In this document: positions 1 to 11,404 of the stretch, piece after piece
Layout of the letters: the number at the start of each line of letters is the position of its first letter
How positions within the stretch are numbered: position 1 is the first letter of the stretch
From: Bidens hawaiensis
Lineage: Eukaryota > Streptophyta > Magnoliopsida > Asterales > Asteraceae
Assembly (NCBI GenBank): GCA_021521415.1
Contig: JAIQDT010000107.1
Coordinates: 1-64,000 of the forward strand
Direction: 5' to 3'
Length of the DNA: 64,000 bases
Notes under the pieces: model-generated
The model's database searches: none
Told to the model about the DNA's origin: nothing
The model's input: only the letters and a program-made list of their open reading frames with translations
Made by a program: the position numbers and the translations under genes

Positions 1-739
1 GGTAGGGTTAAACTTTTCTAAAAGGGCTTCTGCGGCGATTGATTTCGGCCCCTGATCATGTTGTGGTTTCCGATTGGGGTTTGTGGTTGAGAGGAAACAA
101 AAGGGGATACTTTTTGTTTTCTTGACTCTGGCAATAATCTAATTCTAAACTAAACGTGCGAAAATCAACACATTGGGCACAACTCCTTACCATCAGGCGG
201 CCTGCTCCAATGCAACATAGGATTTCGGGCGGCTCCAACGTGGCTTCGGGCATGGTTGCTCGGACGACGTTAGAGATAGTCTTATGTTTTAAATCGGCTT
301 ATCTTTAAACATTTGGATCTGTTTGGTATGAGGTAATGAAATGGACGAAAAAATTGAATGAACGTGGAATGGAATGAGTTATTACCATTCCAATAAGATA
401 TTTGATTACCACATGAAAATGAAATGAATCATTACTTTTGTGTTGTTTTATATGCTGAAAAAAAAGAAAAAATAAAATTAAAATTGTAGTGAGTTGCGTA
501 TTCCATATCCACAGTTGTAACATATATGTTCTTAAAGGCTTCTACGAGTTCACTCATAATTTTAATCATAAACAATAAAACAACGAACTTCGCAAAAAAT
601 AATTATATTATTTATATTCACATGTGGTTAGGGTCTTATCCATATGGTTAATAATATACTGATAATTATATATATTTTCCCTGTATATTTAATGTTTTAT
701 TTTATTAATTTTTGTTTTTTTTTAGTTTCAATTTGTATA
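1..739. other. AT-rich sequence, no gene recognised
   Basis: I see no convincing gene here. A 65-codon minus-strand frame (56-253) has no recognisable domain. The rest is AT-rich with many short poly-T runs. The last ~60 bases, T-rich and running into TATAGGTTCC, resemble the polypyrimidine stretch that precedes the LTR-proximal part of Athila/Tat elements, so this may be the flank or internal tail of the oldest element. That is a weak inference. Confidence 0.4.
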
Positions 740-1075
740 CTACTAACATATTTGTGTTTTATAGGTTCCGGAAGTTGAATGTGGTTAAAAAGGCAATCGA
801 GTCAAAATAAGCTTCAATGAGAAGTCAGAACGAATCAGGATTAAACCAGAAAGAACCAGGAGAGATAGCCGATCGGGATCCGACCAATGGCAAACACATG
901 AGTAAGCCACGCTGCGCGGCCAGGAAGGCCATAACTGGTTGCGTAGCGCATAGAGCCAAAAATTCCAAAAAGTTCCCGTTTTTTTCAGGTTTAAGGCCCA
1001 GTTGAACTATATAAACACCCTTAACCTTAACCTGAAAAATACCCTTTCGACCAACAGCCGAATCTAGAGTTTTTT
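740..1075 (+). mobile_element. Athila-type LTR (element K), segment 1
   Basis: The segment has a GC-rich block with the character of Athila/Tat LTRs (around 905-960, with GCTGCGCGGCCAGG and GCGTAGCGC), then a TATA-like CTATATAAACACCC at about 1007-1020 and a leader-like stretch ending in a T run. The sequence appears to resume after solo LTR E (3713), after element D (42481) and after the Helitron (44490), and to end just before the Athila-type primer-binding site at 45390. The left LTR boundary is not defined. Assignment rests on the general look of the sequence and on continuity across insertions with target duplications; no protein supports it here. Confidence 0.4.
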
Positions 1076-1077
1076 TG

Positions 1078-1124
1078 TCACACCCTCAAAATCCACTAAC
1101 GGAGTTTTACCGTCAGAGGGTGTG
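1078..1124. repeat. Inverted repeat at the U5 end of solo LTR E
   Basis: TCACACCCTC (1078) and GAGGGTGTGA (ending near 1124) are perfect 10-bp arms around a loop that holds a smaller ACGG...CCGT pair. On the minus strand this is the last ~50 bases of the LTR, and it would form a stem-loop in the RNA. Confidence 0.7.
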
Positions 1125-1393
1125 AACTAACAGGATCAGAATCATTAGTTATAATCAAACCATAAGAACGTTTAAATGAAAATAAGTGCGGAAGCGTAAA
1201 AACCAAAAGACAAAAGTTGTGTCACGCAGGACGACTTAAAAACCCAAGTAATAATAGTTAAAAATATGTTTGCATATCAGAATGTTCAAAAACCATGCAT
1301 GATCCTATACCGCGCGCCCGCCTCGGCTACCTGAGAATAACATACTAAAAGTGTCAACACGGGGTTGGTGAGTTCACAAGTTTATATCAATAA

Positions 1394-1460
1394 AGCGTTA
1401 CGTTTGCGTTCAGCGTTTTGCGTTCAGCGTTTAGCGTTTTGCGTTCAGCGTTTTGCGTTA
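1394..1460. repeat. Short tandem repeat built on GCGTTCAGCGTTTT
   Basis: Units of GCGTTYAGCGTTTT/GCGTTTTGC are repeated about four to five times inside solo LTR E. It is CpG-containing and has no coding sense. Confidence 0.8.
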
Positions 1461-2109
1461 CCAGATAGTGTTATGTCAATTATATATCTATAGGTAGCTA
1501 GCCTATAAAACAAGTATTACTAAGTGTTCGACACCGAAGCTGACTGTTTATCATTTGCCTTGCCACCAGGTCTATCCCGACCATGGTATGTGTTTAGCCA
1601 AGATTACACCCACTCGACCTCCAGTCGAGTTTAGCGTTGGGTGGGGTTTGTCAAACCCAGTAGTACTACTCAACAATGACTCGCTATTATCCAATGTTAA
1701 ACGGTTCGATGTGAATGAAGGACTTTAGTTATTGCGTTTGCCATTAGTCTTTACAAGTGATATATAATCTATATTAACAAAATCTTAAATGCGTTTTCAA
1801 AGTATGTTATCTCCCCAAGTAAAAAGCGTTTGAAAACAGTTTAAAAGGGGTAAGTGAACTCACTGTTTGCGAAGATTTCCCAAAATAAATCACCAAGTGA
1901 TGCGCGTCACAGAAAACTCTCTCAAGCGTTCTAAAACAACAAGGAGATTTTCTAAGTATCGGAACTAATATCGAGTCTCTAGACCCGGCACATAATTCCT
2001 AATCACAAGATACGTTTCGTGTTTGTTTGTGAATCGTGTGTGACTTAACGAGTACATTTGTGATACGATACGTGTGTGAGCAATTATTTACGTGTCATGT
2101 ATTAATAAT

Positions 2110-2275
2110 GTACATCACTAGCAATTACTCCTCGTAAGGGCAATTTGGTCACACATAACAATTAACTAGTAATTATTCCCCGCAAGGGCAATTTGGTCAA
2201 AACACGACAACTATTTAGCAAGTATTCCCCGCAGGGGCAAATTGGTCAAAACATAACAATTAACTAGCAATTATC
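2110..2275. repeat. Triplicated ~48-bp unit in solo LTR E
   Basis: Three imperfect copies of a unit with the core CCCCGCAAGGGCAATTTGGTCA, starting near 2128, 2176 and 2225, are separated by AT-rich sequence containing AACAATTAACTAGCAATTA. Confidence 0.75.
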
Positions 2276-3707
2276 ATGTTTCATGCATTTTCACAAAATT
2301 TAGCAGCTAGTTTCACCGAGACAGAAATTCTACTTGAAAGATTGTAGTATTCCACCGATCATAGCATCTCAATTAATTTACCAAAAATCATCACTAAAGC
2401 ATGCATGTGTTAGGTTTCCAGAACATATTTTATTTTATTTTTATTCCACATAGATTTCTCATAATTATCAAAACACTACAGCAAGCTCATAATAGTCAAA
2501 TTCATGCGCAACAGAATGTTATTTGAAATTCCCGTTAAATGAAAAATCCAAAAAATGCAAGACCACTTGGGTTAGGTTCCTAACTCAATAAGTCAACTTC
2601 CAGAAGTGGAACCAACCCAATTGGTCTCGTAGTTCATGAGATATAACATTTACATAACAACCTAACAGCAGGTCTAACAACTCAGCTTTGCACAACATTT
2701 TTGTAAAATCATAAAGGTTAACTTTTACACGTCCAAAAATTGCAAATTTATATTCTTTAGAAACTAGACTCAACCTAGTTTACTGTAGTACCAATTATCT
2801 CAACCAATTTTCACATTTACACCCCGTTACAGTCAAATGAACATCAACAACACAATCTGTCCAGAAACTGTTTGCATCCAAACTCAACATATTAACTATT
2901 TATGGACCACAAATCATTCATATAACATTCTAGACACTATAATCACTATCCATGCATATCAATTACACCATACATATATGGTTAGGGTTTTATTTGAATT
3001 CAAAATCAAGAACACATCAATTATCATGTAATAATACCAATTCTAGTTATCATATCACAATCAATCCATCATCAAATCAAGATAAAACATATGAACACAT
3101 ATACATATGAAAATCGGACCTAGGGTTTGCAATTATACCTTCAAAAAAACCAATACAAGCAATAGGAAGGTAGAGGATAGCTAGAAACGGATGTAGGATG
3201 CTTCAATTGTGAAAGACAAGATCAAACAATGGTAGTATGTGTGTGTATGAAGGCCGATCGCAAGGGGAGGGGGGTTAGAGGCTGCCGTCGGGTATGAGGG
3301 AGAGAAAGAGGAGAGTTAGGGTTTATAATAATATTATTTAATAACAATATATTACACTCAAGTCCCTCAACTTCCACATGTTACTTCTCTAGCTTAAATA
3401 ATTAGTTCTAGCACATTAAGTTAATGTTTATAAGAATGTTATCACATAACACATAAGTCTAACACATAATTATCACATAATTATTGTTTTGATGTTTTTC
3501 GTTTATTCACCAATCGTTTGCGTCAACTCGTTTGCGTTTCGGTGCAATTCCCGAAAGACTACACATGTAGTAAGTGTTAAGCGTTATTTAAACCCTAGTT
3601 TAAATGTAATGAGGTGTGCGTTATAGATTCAGTGATCATTAAGTTTAAATTGACGGAGTTGAGTTAACGGAGTTAACGGAGTTAACCTGAAATTGACGAT
3701 TGTCACA

Positions 3708-3790
3708 TTTTTGGAACTTAGGATTGTATTATTTGGCGGTTTTGAAGGCAATGAATTATCCAGTGAAGTGCTATATGATCAAGATCGAAG
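3708..3790 (+). mobile_element. Element K, segment 2 (between E and D)
   Basis: A short stretch between the right TTTTT duplication of E and the left CGAAG duplication of D (3786-3790). It should be continuous with 1075 on the left and 42481 on the right once E and D are removed. No coding sequence is present. Confidence 0.4.
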
Positions 3791-4515
3791 TGTGACATTC
3801 GTCAATTTCGGGTTCTATTTGTATTCGTTTGTGTATTCGTTTATCACGTAAACCGACCCGATTTATATCCCAAACATTTCAAATATATAAAATATTGGAT
3901 TTTATGTTACTAAATCATTCCCGCTTGTCCAATTTGAAAAACCCCTTATACGGATTCGAAAATGCCTTTAAAACGAGCAAATTGCATAAAAAAGGAACTT
4001 TCGGGACACGTAACGAACCACGCAAGACGAGCTAACCAACCCCAACCCTAGGGGGAACCGCGCCGCGCGGCCACTAAGGGGCAGGGGGTCACGCGTGGCT
4101 GCCTCAGGTCTGCAAGTATATTTGTTTGTTGTTGTGTGTGGTTCATATCACTTTACCCAATCCGAATTTTCTACCCATTATACCTCTTGCTTATCCTCTC
4201 AACCTTATCCCCTATTCTAAAGACCCTTTCCTTCATTCTTCCATGCTCTCACTTCATCTTTACTCCAAATTCTCTCTCAATTCTTAAGATTCAAAGGTTG
4301 TTCTTCATATTCTTAGTAGTTGACTTCTCAAGTCAAACTAACCATAATATTTCATTTTAACTTGTTCATATAGTTTTACTAACACTTGAATATGGTGGCA
4401 CAACATATATATAGTATAATACCCATTGTTACCTATGGTAGTTACTTCTCCGATTCCGGTCGGTGAGGTTTCAGACCTTGTAAGGCAAGGCTTCATGGAG
4501 GACTTCGTGTCCTTG

Positions 4516-4532
4516 ATATATATATATATATA
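4516..4532. repeat. (TA)n tract, short allele
   Basis: About 17 bp of alternating AT in the 5' LTR of D. The matching position in the 3' LTR (40666-40716) is about 51 bp long. Confidence 0.9.
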
Positions 4533-5647
4533 ATAATCTTGCTCATTTTAGTTTGTTTATCATATTTACAAGTTCTTGGTTATTTTGGGTATGTGGAAAC
4601 CATCTATGAACTCGTTGTGAGATGGAAACCGAACCAAACCAAACTTTTGTTTAAAAGACTTTGTTGTTAACTTTTGGGTTAAAACTTAAGTATTTTCATT
4701 TGTACATTATTATACAAGATCTTTGATATTTGGGCATGTGGAAACCATCTATGAATTTGTTGTGAGATGGAAACCGAACCAATCCGATTTTTACTCGCTT
4801 AAGACACACAAGTGTGTTTCTAGCTATCAAGACTTGTATATTTTTTTAAAAGTAGTTTACAAACTGATTTTAAATATTTTATTAAGGTACTTGGAATGTT
4901 GAATCCAACTTGATCTTATAACAAAGTTTGGACCGACAAAACCGAACACTCGCTTAACGTGCGTTGTTAGTTCTAAAACAATAGAACTACATACTTGGTT
5001 AAGTGTTAATATATTTTTATGAGTTATCTCATAACATTTAATATTTTGGAAAGTTGACTTTGGGTTTGACCAATTATCAAGACCCGAACCAACAACCCGA
5101 ACACTCGTTAAAAACCAGTTTTAGTATCTTTATTCCTTTGGGACTTGCATTCTTGCATTTTACCCACCTTATTACTTAACATAGGTTAAGTAAATATTAA
5201 GGTTAGATACTTTAACCCGGTTTCGAGCAAACTTACATTTTAAAAGAGTTATTTCTATAATTTCTTAAATAATTACATTTTAAACCTTAAACTTTAACTG
5301 TTTACATTTTCTATCTTTTTACTTTAAATATTTCCTTAAAACAACCATTCTAATTCAAGGCTTTTACTTTTATTTAGGCCTTGCTCCTTAGACTCGTCCT
5401 TCCGTTTTCCCGTCTTTTACCGACCAAGTTTTATACTTAAATGTAAGTATTTTCATTTCTCCGTTTTTCATCTTTCGTTTTGGGGGTGATATTGCATACT
5501 TATTTCAATCTAAATGTTTTATACTTGAGTCGCAAACCACAAACTTTATTGTATACTTTACTTAAATAAATGCTCGATTTGGTGTTCTATGCTTACATGC
5601 TTATGTGCTTATGTGTTTACCGCTTTTGGTTGGTTGATTCATAAATC

Positions 5648-5848
5648 CGTGAACTATCTGGTATTCTCTTAAAACATGGTGCCGCTAATGTATTCTTATT
5701 AATGACCTCATGAACTCCGAATCTATTTGGTATTTTCTTATAGACGGTGCCGTTAATGTATTCTTATTAATGACCTCATATAAAAATCCTGAACCATCTG
5801 GTATTCTCTTATGGCAGGTGTCGCTAATGTGTTAGCGATCTCATTATT
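5648..5848. repeat. Triplicated ~70-bp unit in the LTR of D
   Basis: Three imperfect copies share TCTGGTATTCTCTTA followed by a GGTGCCGCTAATG-like core and TATTCTTATTAATGACCTCAT. The same array is present in the 3' LTR at about 41848-42048. Confidence 0.8.
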
Positions 5849-6052
5849 ATCCAAATTGTTGCTTTTATTTATTGTTTTGTATACAAGATTGTGACATTTC
5901 TTATTATATGCATATTGTTCAAAAACCATGAAATTGCTCACCAACCTTTGTGTTGACAAACTTTATTTTATGAAATGTTACAGGTTTGACTTTTGTTGAC
6001 TTGAGGACTTGATGAAAAACGTTACCAAGACTATTAGAATATTAGCAAAACG

Positions 6053-6056
<4 letters not shown>

Positions 6057-6084
<28 letters not shown>
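6057..6084. repeat. (TA)n tract near the 3' end of the D 5' LTR
   Basis: About 28 bp of AT dinucleotides. The 3' LTR copy (42256-42311) is about 56 bp. Confidence 0.9.
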
Positions 6085-6087
<3 letters not shown>

Positions 6088-6251
6088 TACTTGTATTAAA
6101 TTTGTTTTGTATGAACAAGATGTGTTGTTTGTTGATTTTATGAAATAAAATGAGTTGATTAAATATTGTCACTTTAATTGTGTCTTGTGTATTTGTCCAA
6201 TCACGTTGCACCCCGGCATGTTCTGCCGCCTTTGGTCAGGGTGTGACAGAA

Positions 6252-6264
6252 TGGTATCAAAGCC
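6252..6264 (+). other. Primer-binding site of element D
   Basis: TGGTATCAAAGCC starts 3 bases after the LTR end. It matches the initiator-Met tRNA type of site (TGGTATCAGAGCC) with one difference and sets the element on the plus strand. Confidence 0.8.
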
Positions 6265-7673
6265 ACAAGACTATAGTATAGGCGGTTAAACGTAACGACC
6301 TAGTATAGTCTTTGTTTTAGGGTCCTTATACGTGTTGCCTATACGTGTTTACCCTACTTGATTGTTCATTACACTTGTTTATTTATATACTTATTTATTT
6401 CATCAAATCGTAAATATACACAAACACTCGAAACATCCTAAGGTATCCTCACCATACTTTGTTTAATTTTATTTATACACATACACACACTCTTATAATA
6501 ATCTAAGGTATCCTTACCTTACCGCAAAAACAGTAGTTTTTATTATGTTTTATGGATCACGAGCTTAACTTGGATCCCGTTGTTTCAAATCTCCTTAAAG
6601 ATGGTCTTATATGAGATTACCACTTTAAGTAGTCGAATGCAAGCGTTCCGGTCGCCATTCTAATTTTCGGTGTTAAAACAATAGAACCACGGTGGTTCGT
6701 GGACTAGTGTTTTGACATGACGTTGTATTCCGATTTATTATATTTTTTACAATCGTTATTTGAGTCGAAAACATGAAAAAGACGCGGTGGTACGTGCACA
6801 TGTTTAGGCTCCAACAAGGTATTTTTGTAAAAAGGTTTTAGTGTCCGAATATCAAGTCATGGTGGTTCATGCATGATTTTTCTGCCTTTAAATCTTAAGA
6901 CATTATTAACAAATTTCAAAGATTTAAACAATTTTTTCTTTTTTTACTTTGTCATATGAATTCTTATCACAAAATTCTCATTTATAAAATTCTATTTGAC
7001 CGTTATGATTCATCTTAATATGTTTTGATTTCACATGGTAAAGTTTTTATATGAATTTTCTCATATTGATTTCACACCACGATTTTATTACAATTTCGTT
7101 TATGGTTATCTATTCAATATAATTATATATATATATATAGAACTATTCATAATGAATTTTATTATGTTATCCTTTGTTCATCAAGACTATTTATAAACAA
7201 AATTCTCATCTTATGAATTTCATCAAATTATGAAGGGTTGTATGATAAATTTTCAAGTAAATTCCCATTATATAAATCTTAAATTGTCTTTAAAGTTTTC
7301 ATACAAGATTTCACAAAATTTCATTTTATAACGATCCTGTTCAATTTGGAACTATCATGTTACAATATCGATTATTTAAATTCTTACGTCATTTTAAATT
7401 ACCCCATATTAAGTACACATGGTAGAATTTTCGTTACCCAAATTTATTTTCATAAAAACTCCATTATGAAATCTTTGATTCATTATAAATTTTCACAAAT
7501 AAAACTTTGCATCATACGATTTTCCACGTTTTAAAATTCTTATGATAGTTTTGGCATGATTTTTCAAGAAATTCACAAACTTATAGCTTGTATTTTTCTT
7601 GAAATTTTCATGCAAAACTTCATAGAAATTCTATTTTAAAGACAAAAATTGTTTACTTGTGGTTTCTCGATTT
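6265..7673 (+). mobile_element. Element D internal region, left part (non-coding)
   Basis: AT-rich sequence with no ORF of note. A motif of the form GGTGGTTCGTG recurs with variation (near 6691, 6785 and 6856, and again at about 36925 in the right part), sometimes with inverted flanks. I see no gag or pol similarity. Confidence 0.6.
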
Positions 7674-7678
7674 ACAAT

Positions 7679-8188
7679 TGTTGGATCCCGGATTAACAAT
7701 CAATAACAATTAACAGATCTCAGATCTGTGAATATCCGATTAATACTATTAAAGATCTAGCTCATAATTAACCTTGATTTAATGTTATGTATGTGTATAT
7801 ATTATCAATATATTAGATGTATAATGTTAAGGTGAAGCTTGAGAGAGAGCAATTACTCAAAATCCTTTCTATTGTTCTCAAAAACTTGCATTAAAGTGAA
7901 CAGTAGTTCACTATATATAGAAGGTGATCTGGTTCGCTAACATCCCCTAGCGAACCAGCTTCCCCTTCGTTACATAAATTAACATAACGAACCACCCCCT
8001 GATTCGTGAACATCCCCTAAAGAATCAGGAGGGAATACATTATAATATCTTAGTTCGCTAACATCCCTAGCGAACTAGACTTAACCTTAACAAACTAGTT
8101 AATAATAAACATTAAATATTACATTAATTAATAAATAAAACATTAATGATAAATACAAAGACTCTAGACGCAAAACCGTGCACTAACA
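7679..8188 (-). repeat. 3' LTR of element C
   Basis: This 510-bp LTR carries three hairpins in a row (7929-7958, 7998-8029, 8051-8077), all in U3 (upstream of the TATA box when read on the minus strand). Its second hairpin has lost two base pairs compared with the other LTR. Confidence 0.93.
7929..8077 (-). repeat. Three tandem hairpins in U3 of the C 3' LTR
   Basis: Hairpin 1 has arms CTGGTTCGCTA/TAGCGAACCAG around ACATCCCC. Hairpin 2 has CTGATTCG.../...GAATCAG with two mismatches in this copy. Hairpin 3 has perfect TAGTTCGCTA/TAGCGAACTA around ACATCCC. The loop is conserved while the arms differ in a paired manner. Confidence 0.85.
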
Positions 8189-8202
8189 GACACCCCCTCG
8201 TC
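8189..8202 (-). other. Polypurine tract of element C
   Basis: Minus-strand GACGAGGGGGTGTC lies directly next to the 3' LTR, which is the expected place for plus-strand priming. Confidence 0.8.
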
Positions 8203-8222
8203 TTGAGCTCTTTGTCTTTAAC

Positions 8223-9644
8223 TTATTTGAAGCGCTTGGACTGCCAATCTCTGCAACTATGAATTCCATGTTCATGACATACACGAACGACTCGTTGGAA
8301 TTGCATAGCCAGGTCGTAATCTTCTTGGCGTTCAAACAAAATCTGCTTCCTGTGTAGCACGTCGTTGTCTGTCTCTGATAAATTAACCAACCACATTGGG
8401 TCGATTATCTTGAGGAGCTTAGTCTGTAGTCCTCGACCACGAACAATAACGGCCTCGCCAGTACGATTGTCATAGTACCAACGGTTGAAAGACAGATAAA
8501 TATCTTGAGGCATTTTCTTCATAGGAACCTTTTTCATCGTCTTTGGCGGCTTCACTTTCAAGACAAGTTTCTTCCAGCCGGTCCTTGGATCAATCTCATC
8601 AATGCGCTTACGTCTTGGGACCTGGGGTTTGAAGAATTTGAAGCCATGATTGACCTCGAACAGTAAGTGTTGATGAAACCACTCAGCCGTTCGGTGACCC
8701 CCACGATTGATAAATGGACGTCTCGCGAGGGTACGTACATCCCAACGCGGTAGAGTTAAAACATCCATTATCCTCTCGTAATACTGGACACCCTTTTCCC
8801 ACTTTACTATACATACCTTAAGGTCAGAGTCATAAGCCCATGAAACAATATCACCGTGTACCTTTGAAACAGTCTTGAAGGTAGTCACCTGATTAGCCTC
8901 AATCCAAGCAGCAGTAGTATCTTTTCTTTCTTGATCTACATAACAATAAGCACTGATAATTTTACCCACTTTCTGACGTTTGAACCATCTTTCTACGTCC
9001 TCATCAGTCACTTCTTTGAGTGAAGGAACTGTTCGCTGCACAACCTTTTCCAGGTCATCCTCAGTCTCTTTAATTACTTCTTCATGAAATACCGGAGCAC
9101 CTTGATCAACATTTGCATGTTGGTACAAGTCCGGGTACTCTTCAGCTGTAACATCCTCCATCTCAATCTCTTCATCCTCATAAATAAAGTTCGTGTTCAT
9201 AAATAACGGATCAACTTCCAATTCTTCCTCAGTTATCACTTCGACATCAGGCTCAGTCTCTAAAGCAGTCAACTGATCGTCATTCAGCCCAAGCAAAATC
9301 GAAATCTGCTCCCGTGTCAAGAATCTAATCACAAACTCACCAGCCTCTATCTCATCTCTGTTTACCACACTACAAACTACCCCTGATCCATCAACAAATA
9401 CCACTGTGTTAGCTGCAATCATTTCAATTGGCTTGGCAGCTGTTGGATCTTGATAAATAATTATCTGCTTGCTCGAATCATCACCGCCACTAACATCTGC
9501 ACAAGAGGATGAACCATGCGATTGTTTAGGCTCACCTCCTGCATCAGACTCGTCAGGATCATCATCGTTATTCTTAAGTTTCTTGAGGGCATCTTCTTTA
9601 CAAGTTAATTGTAAAATCAACTCTTCTTGTTCTTTTAATTTCAC
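8223..9644 (-). pseudogene. ORF3 of element C, C-terminal part (473 codons)
   Basis: The last of three adjacent open segments that together make one ~1000-codon frame between pol and the 3' LTR. It begins with a coiled-coil-like stretch (LKEQEELILQL...), continues with an acidic region rich in D/E (roughly residues 25-200), then a basic, aromatic C-terminal half (about 205-473) with WYYD near residue 390 and DPMWLVNLSE near 415. The apparent start at 9644 is a GTG and not a real start: the upstream frame (9650-9715) runs in through a frameshift. I recall similar C-terminal segments in unnamed proteins annotated beside copia pol genes in Asteraceae. No enzymatic motif and no transmembrane segment are visible. 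Function unknown. Confidence 0.7.
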
Positions 9645-9711
9645 CCCTGAGACTCAACAATCGTACGTAACGACTTAGTCTCTTTTTGACAAAAGAAATA
9701 TAACTCATCAT

Positions 9712-10515
9712 TCATCGTTGATTCTCCATGAGTCGTTCTTGAGTTTGACGGTCAGCTGCCATTTGATTTTCATATAGATGTAGCAGATTTAACAGCATTT
9801 TAGTTTGACGATCTGGTGGCAAGTTGTATACGGTTGGATGAACAGGTTGAACAGGTCCTTGAGGCCGAGTAATTCTCATGAAGGAGGCATCAATAGGCTG
9901 AGGTGGAGGAAGAGTAGTTGTTGACGGAGGATGAGGTCTCATTGATGTGGTAGAAGATACTGTAGACAACACAGCAGGAGGCCTCGGTATTTCGGTTAAC
10001 GCCATTTGAGGAATAAGACCGAGCCTCTCATGTGACACCATCGTCGTCGTCAAGGTGAGCATCAGAGTGCTAGTAGTTAGCGGCACCGCCGAGCTTTGAG
10101 GAGTTGATTGACGTGGTGGTGGAGTTCCAATAATTACCCCAGCCCCAGCAGACATGCGGGGCTTCTTTGATGGTTCACCAGTAGCTACAGCTTTACCCTT
10201 TCTTTTTCTTTCTAGCTGAGCTTTCATGGTGGCAGCTAGAGCAGCATCGACTGCATCCTGTTGTTCTTTAAGAGCACGTTCACCAGCTTCACCATCACCA
10301 TCATCATCTCCACCATCATTATTTCCACCTTCTCCCCCTTCATGCTCGGAATCCAAATCATCGTGGATCCATCGCTCATTAGGAGGACATACGTAATCCG
10401 GATTGATTATATGACCAATCATCCGTTTATCCCGTGGCTTGTCTTTTCTATAAATTAACATACGATGCACCGTTTCAGCTTTCATATGTTCCATATCAAG
10501 AACATCGTTCACCAA
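9712..10515 (-). pseudogene. ORF3 of element C, middle part (267 codons)
   Basis: It is in the same frame as the N-terminal part and separated from it by a single TGA (10516-10518), so the break is a point nonsense mutation. Near residues 30-65 it is acidic and rich in D, E and G. A basic cluster of nuclear-localisation type (ERKRKGK, then SKKPR, about residues 101-120) follows, and then a Pro/Thr/Ser-rich low-complexity region (125-225). It ends with a short helical stretch before a stop, after which the frame shifts toward the C-terminal part. The domain order (acidic, basic cluster, proline-rich, coil) parallels the ORF in element F. Confidence 0.65.
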
Positions 10516-10518
10516 CGA

Positions 10519-11250
10519 TCAATCAATCACCAAATTCGGAATCAAATCCTGAATAATTAGCTGTAAAAAGCGAGGGTACATCATGAACTTCTTTGACGGT
10601 AGAGTTTGCTGAACTTGCTCTTTCAGATGATCAAAGATGAGTTCTGAGTAGTTAAAGGGCTTGTTCAGGATTAGAGCAACAAATGCCGACTGCAAACTTA
10701 GTCTACATTCATCAAAACCACCGCGACGTCCACTCATACAATGAAGTAAAACATGCAACAAATACTTGTATGGTGGACACAACCCATTCTTGTTCAACAT
10801 AGATTTACGAATATCACCTTCATAATTCAAGCGTGTGAATAAACCCCTAACCAATGTCCTGTCAAATTCACTCGGGTTATCATCATTATCGTCAAATTGA
10901 AGTACTCGACGAATGACATCAACATCAATCGTAATTGGAGTCTGATTAATTGTAGCTCGAACCCAGTTATCTGCCTTAACATATTCCGCCGTGTTCCAAA
11001 ATTGTCTGATTATACTAAGATACACTTTAGGTTTAGAAGTGACTGCATAGTATATCTTTGAACGTCGCAAGAAAGTTAACATAGCTCCAAACGTTCTCAA
11101 ATCAGTCACATTGTGATCAACATAAGCAGAGATGTTGTGCTTCTTATCGAATGACAGTAAGATCACTTCAACTTGTTGATCTTGTTGTTGTGGTTGTCCT
11201 TGTGGAGGTTGTTCTTGTGGTGGTTGATTTCGTTGTTCTTGATCAGACAT
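10519..11250 (-). pseudogene. ORF3 of element C, N-terminal part (243 codons)
   Basis: The ATG at 11250 starts a Q/P-rich leader (residues 1-28), followed by a compact globular domain (about 30-240) with RQFWNTA near residue 84, a FNYS...IFDHL segment near 198-206 and YPRFLQLI near 225. This layout matches, from memory, a domain common in Asteraceae proteins encoded by copia elements and otherwise unnamed. Directly upstream on the minus strand lies TTTATTTATACAG followed by TAAACC and the ATG, a good 3' splice-site match, so the ORF may be expressed from a spliced subgenomic RNA. The position, after pol and before the 3' LTR, is that of env-like genes in Sireviruses, but no signal peptide or membrane segment is seen. 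Confidence 0.72.
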
Positions 11251-11275
11251 GGTTTACTGTATAAATAAAATCAAA
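11235..11275 (-). promoter_or_regulatory. Splice-acceptor-like site before ORF3 of C
   Basis: On the minus strand, TTTGATTTTATTTATACAG ends 6 bases upstream of the ORF3 ATG. The T-rich tract plus CAG is a plausible plant acceptor; a matching donor has not been identified. Confidence 0.45.
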
Positions 11276-11404
11276 TGTGAGAAAAGATAAGTGTAATTAA
11301 TCTATTTACATATTTAGACGATTTAAATCCTTTAATTAAATCCTTTAATTATTTAAATCCTTTATTAAATATTTTTATTTATTTTTTTAAATTTTAATTA
11401 ATGT

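Larger units (their letters stand above)
1076..3707 (-). mobile_element. Solo LTR E (Ty3-gypsy-like, antisense)
   Basis: The 2632-bp block has TGTCACACCC at the left end and TTGTCACA at the right end, so on the minus strand it runs TGTGACA...GGGTGTGACA as a typical gypsy LTR does. It is flanked by TTTTT on both sides (1071-1075 and 3708-3712), which fits a 5-bp target duplication although the word is low in information. No primer-binding site or coding sequence adjoins it, so it is best read as a solo LTR left by LTR-LTR recombination. Its first bases (TGTGACAATCGTCAATTTC) closely match the start of the LTR of element D, so the two families are related. A 175-bp GC-richer stretch near 3250-3310 and several tandem repeats lie inside. 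Confidence 0.75.
3791..6248 (+). repeat. 5' LTR of element D
   Basis: This 2458-bp LTR starts TGTGACATTC and ends CAGGGTGTGACA. It holds a pyrimidine-rich leader-like block (4140-4330), a duplicated ~55-bp unit about 144 bp apart (4588 and 4732, both with GGAAACCATCTATGAA), a triplicated ~70-bp unit at 5648-5848 and two (TA)n tracts. The 3' end has CACCCCGGC paired with a G-rich CAGGGTGTG, a terminal stem-loop seen in several gypsy LTRs here. Confidence 0.88.

Noticed and set aside
56..253. 65-codon minus-strand ORF as a host exon
   Set aside because: No recognisable domain, no clear splice context and no neighbour to support it.
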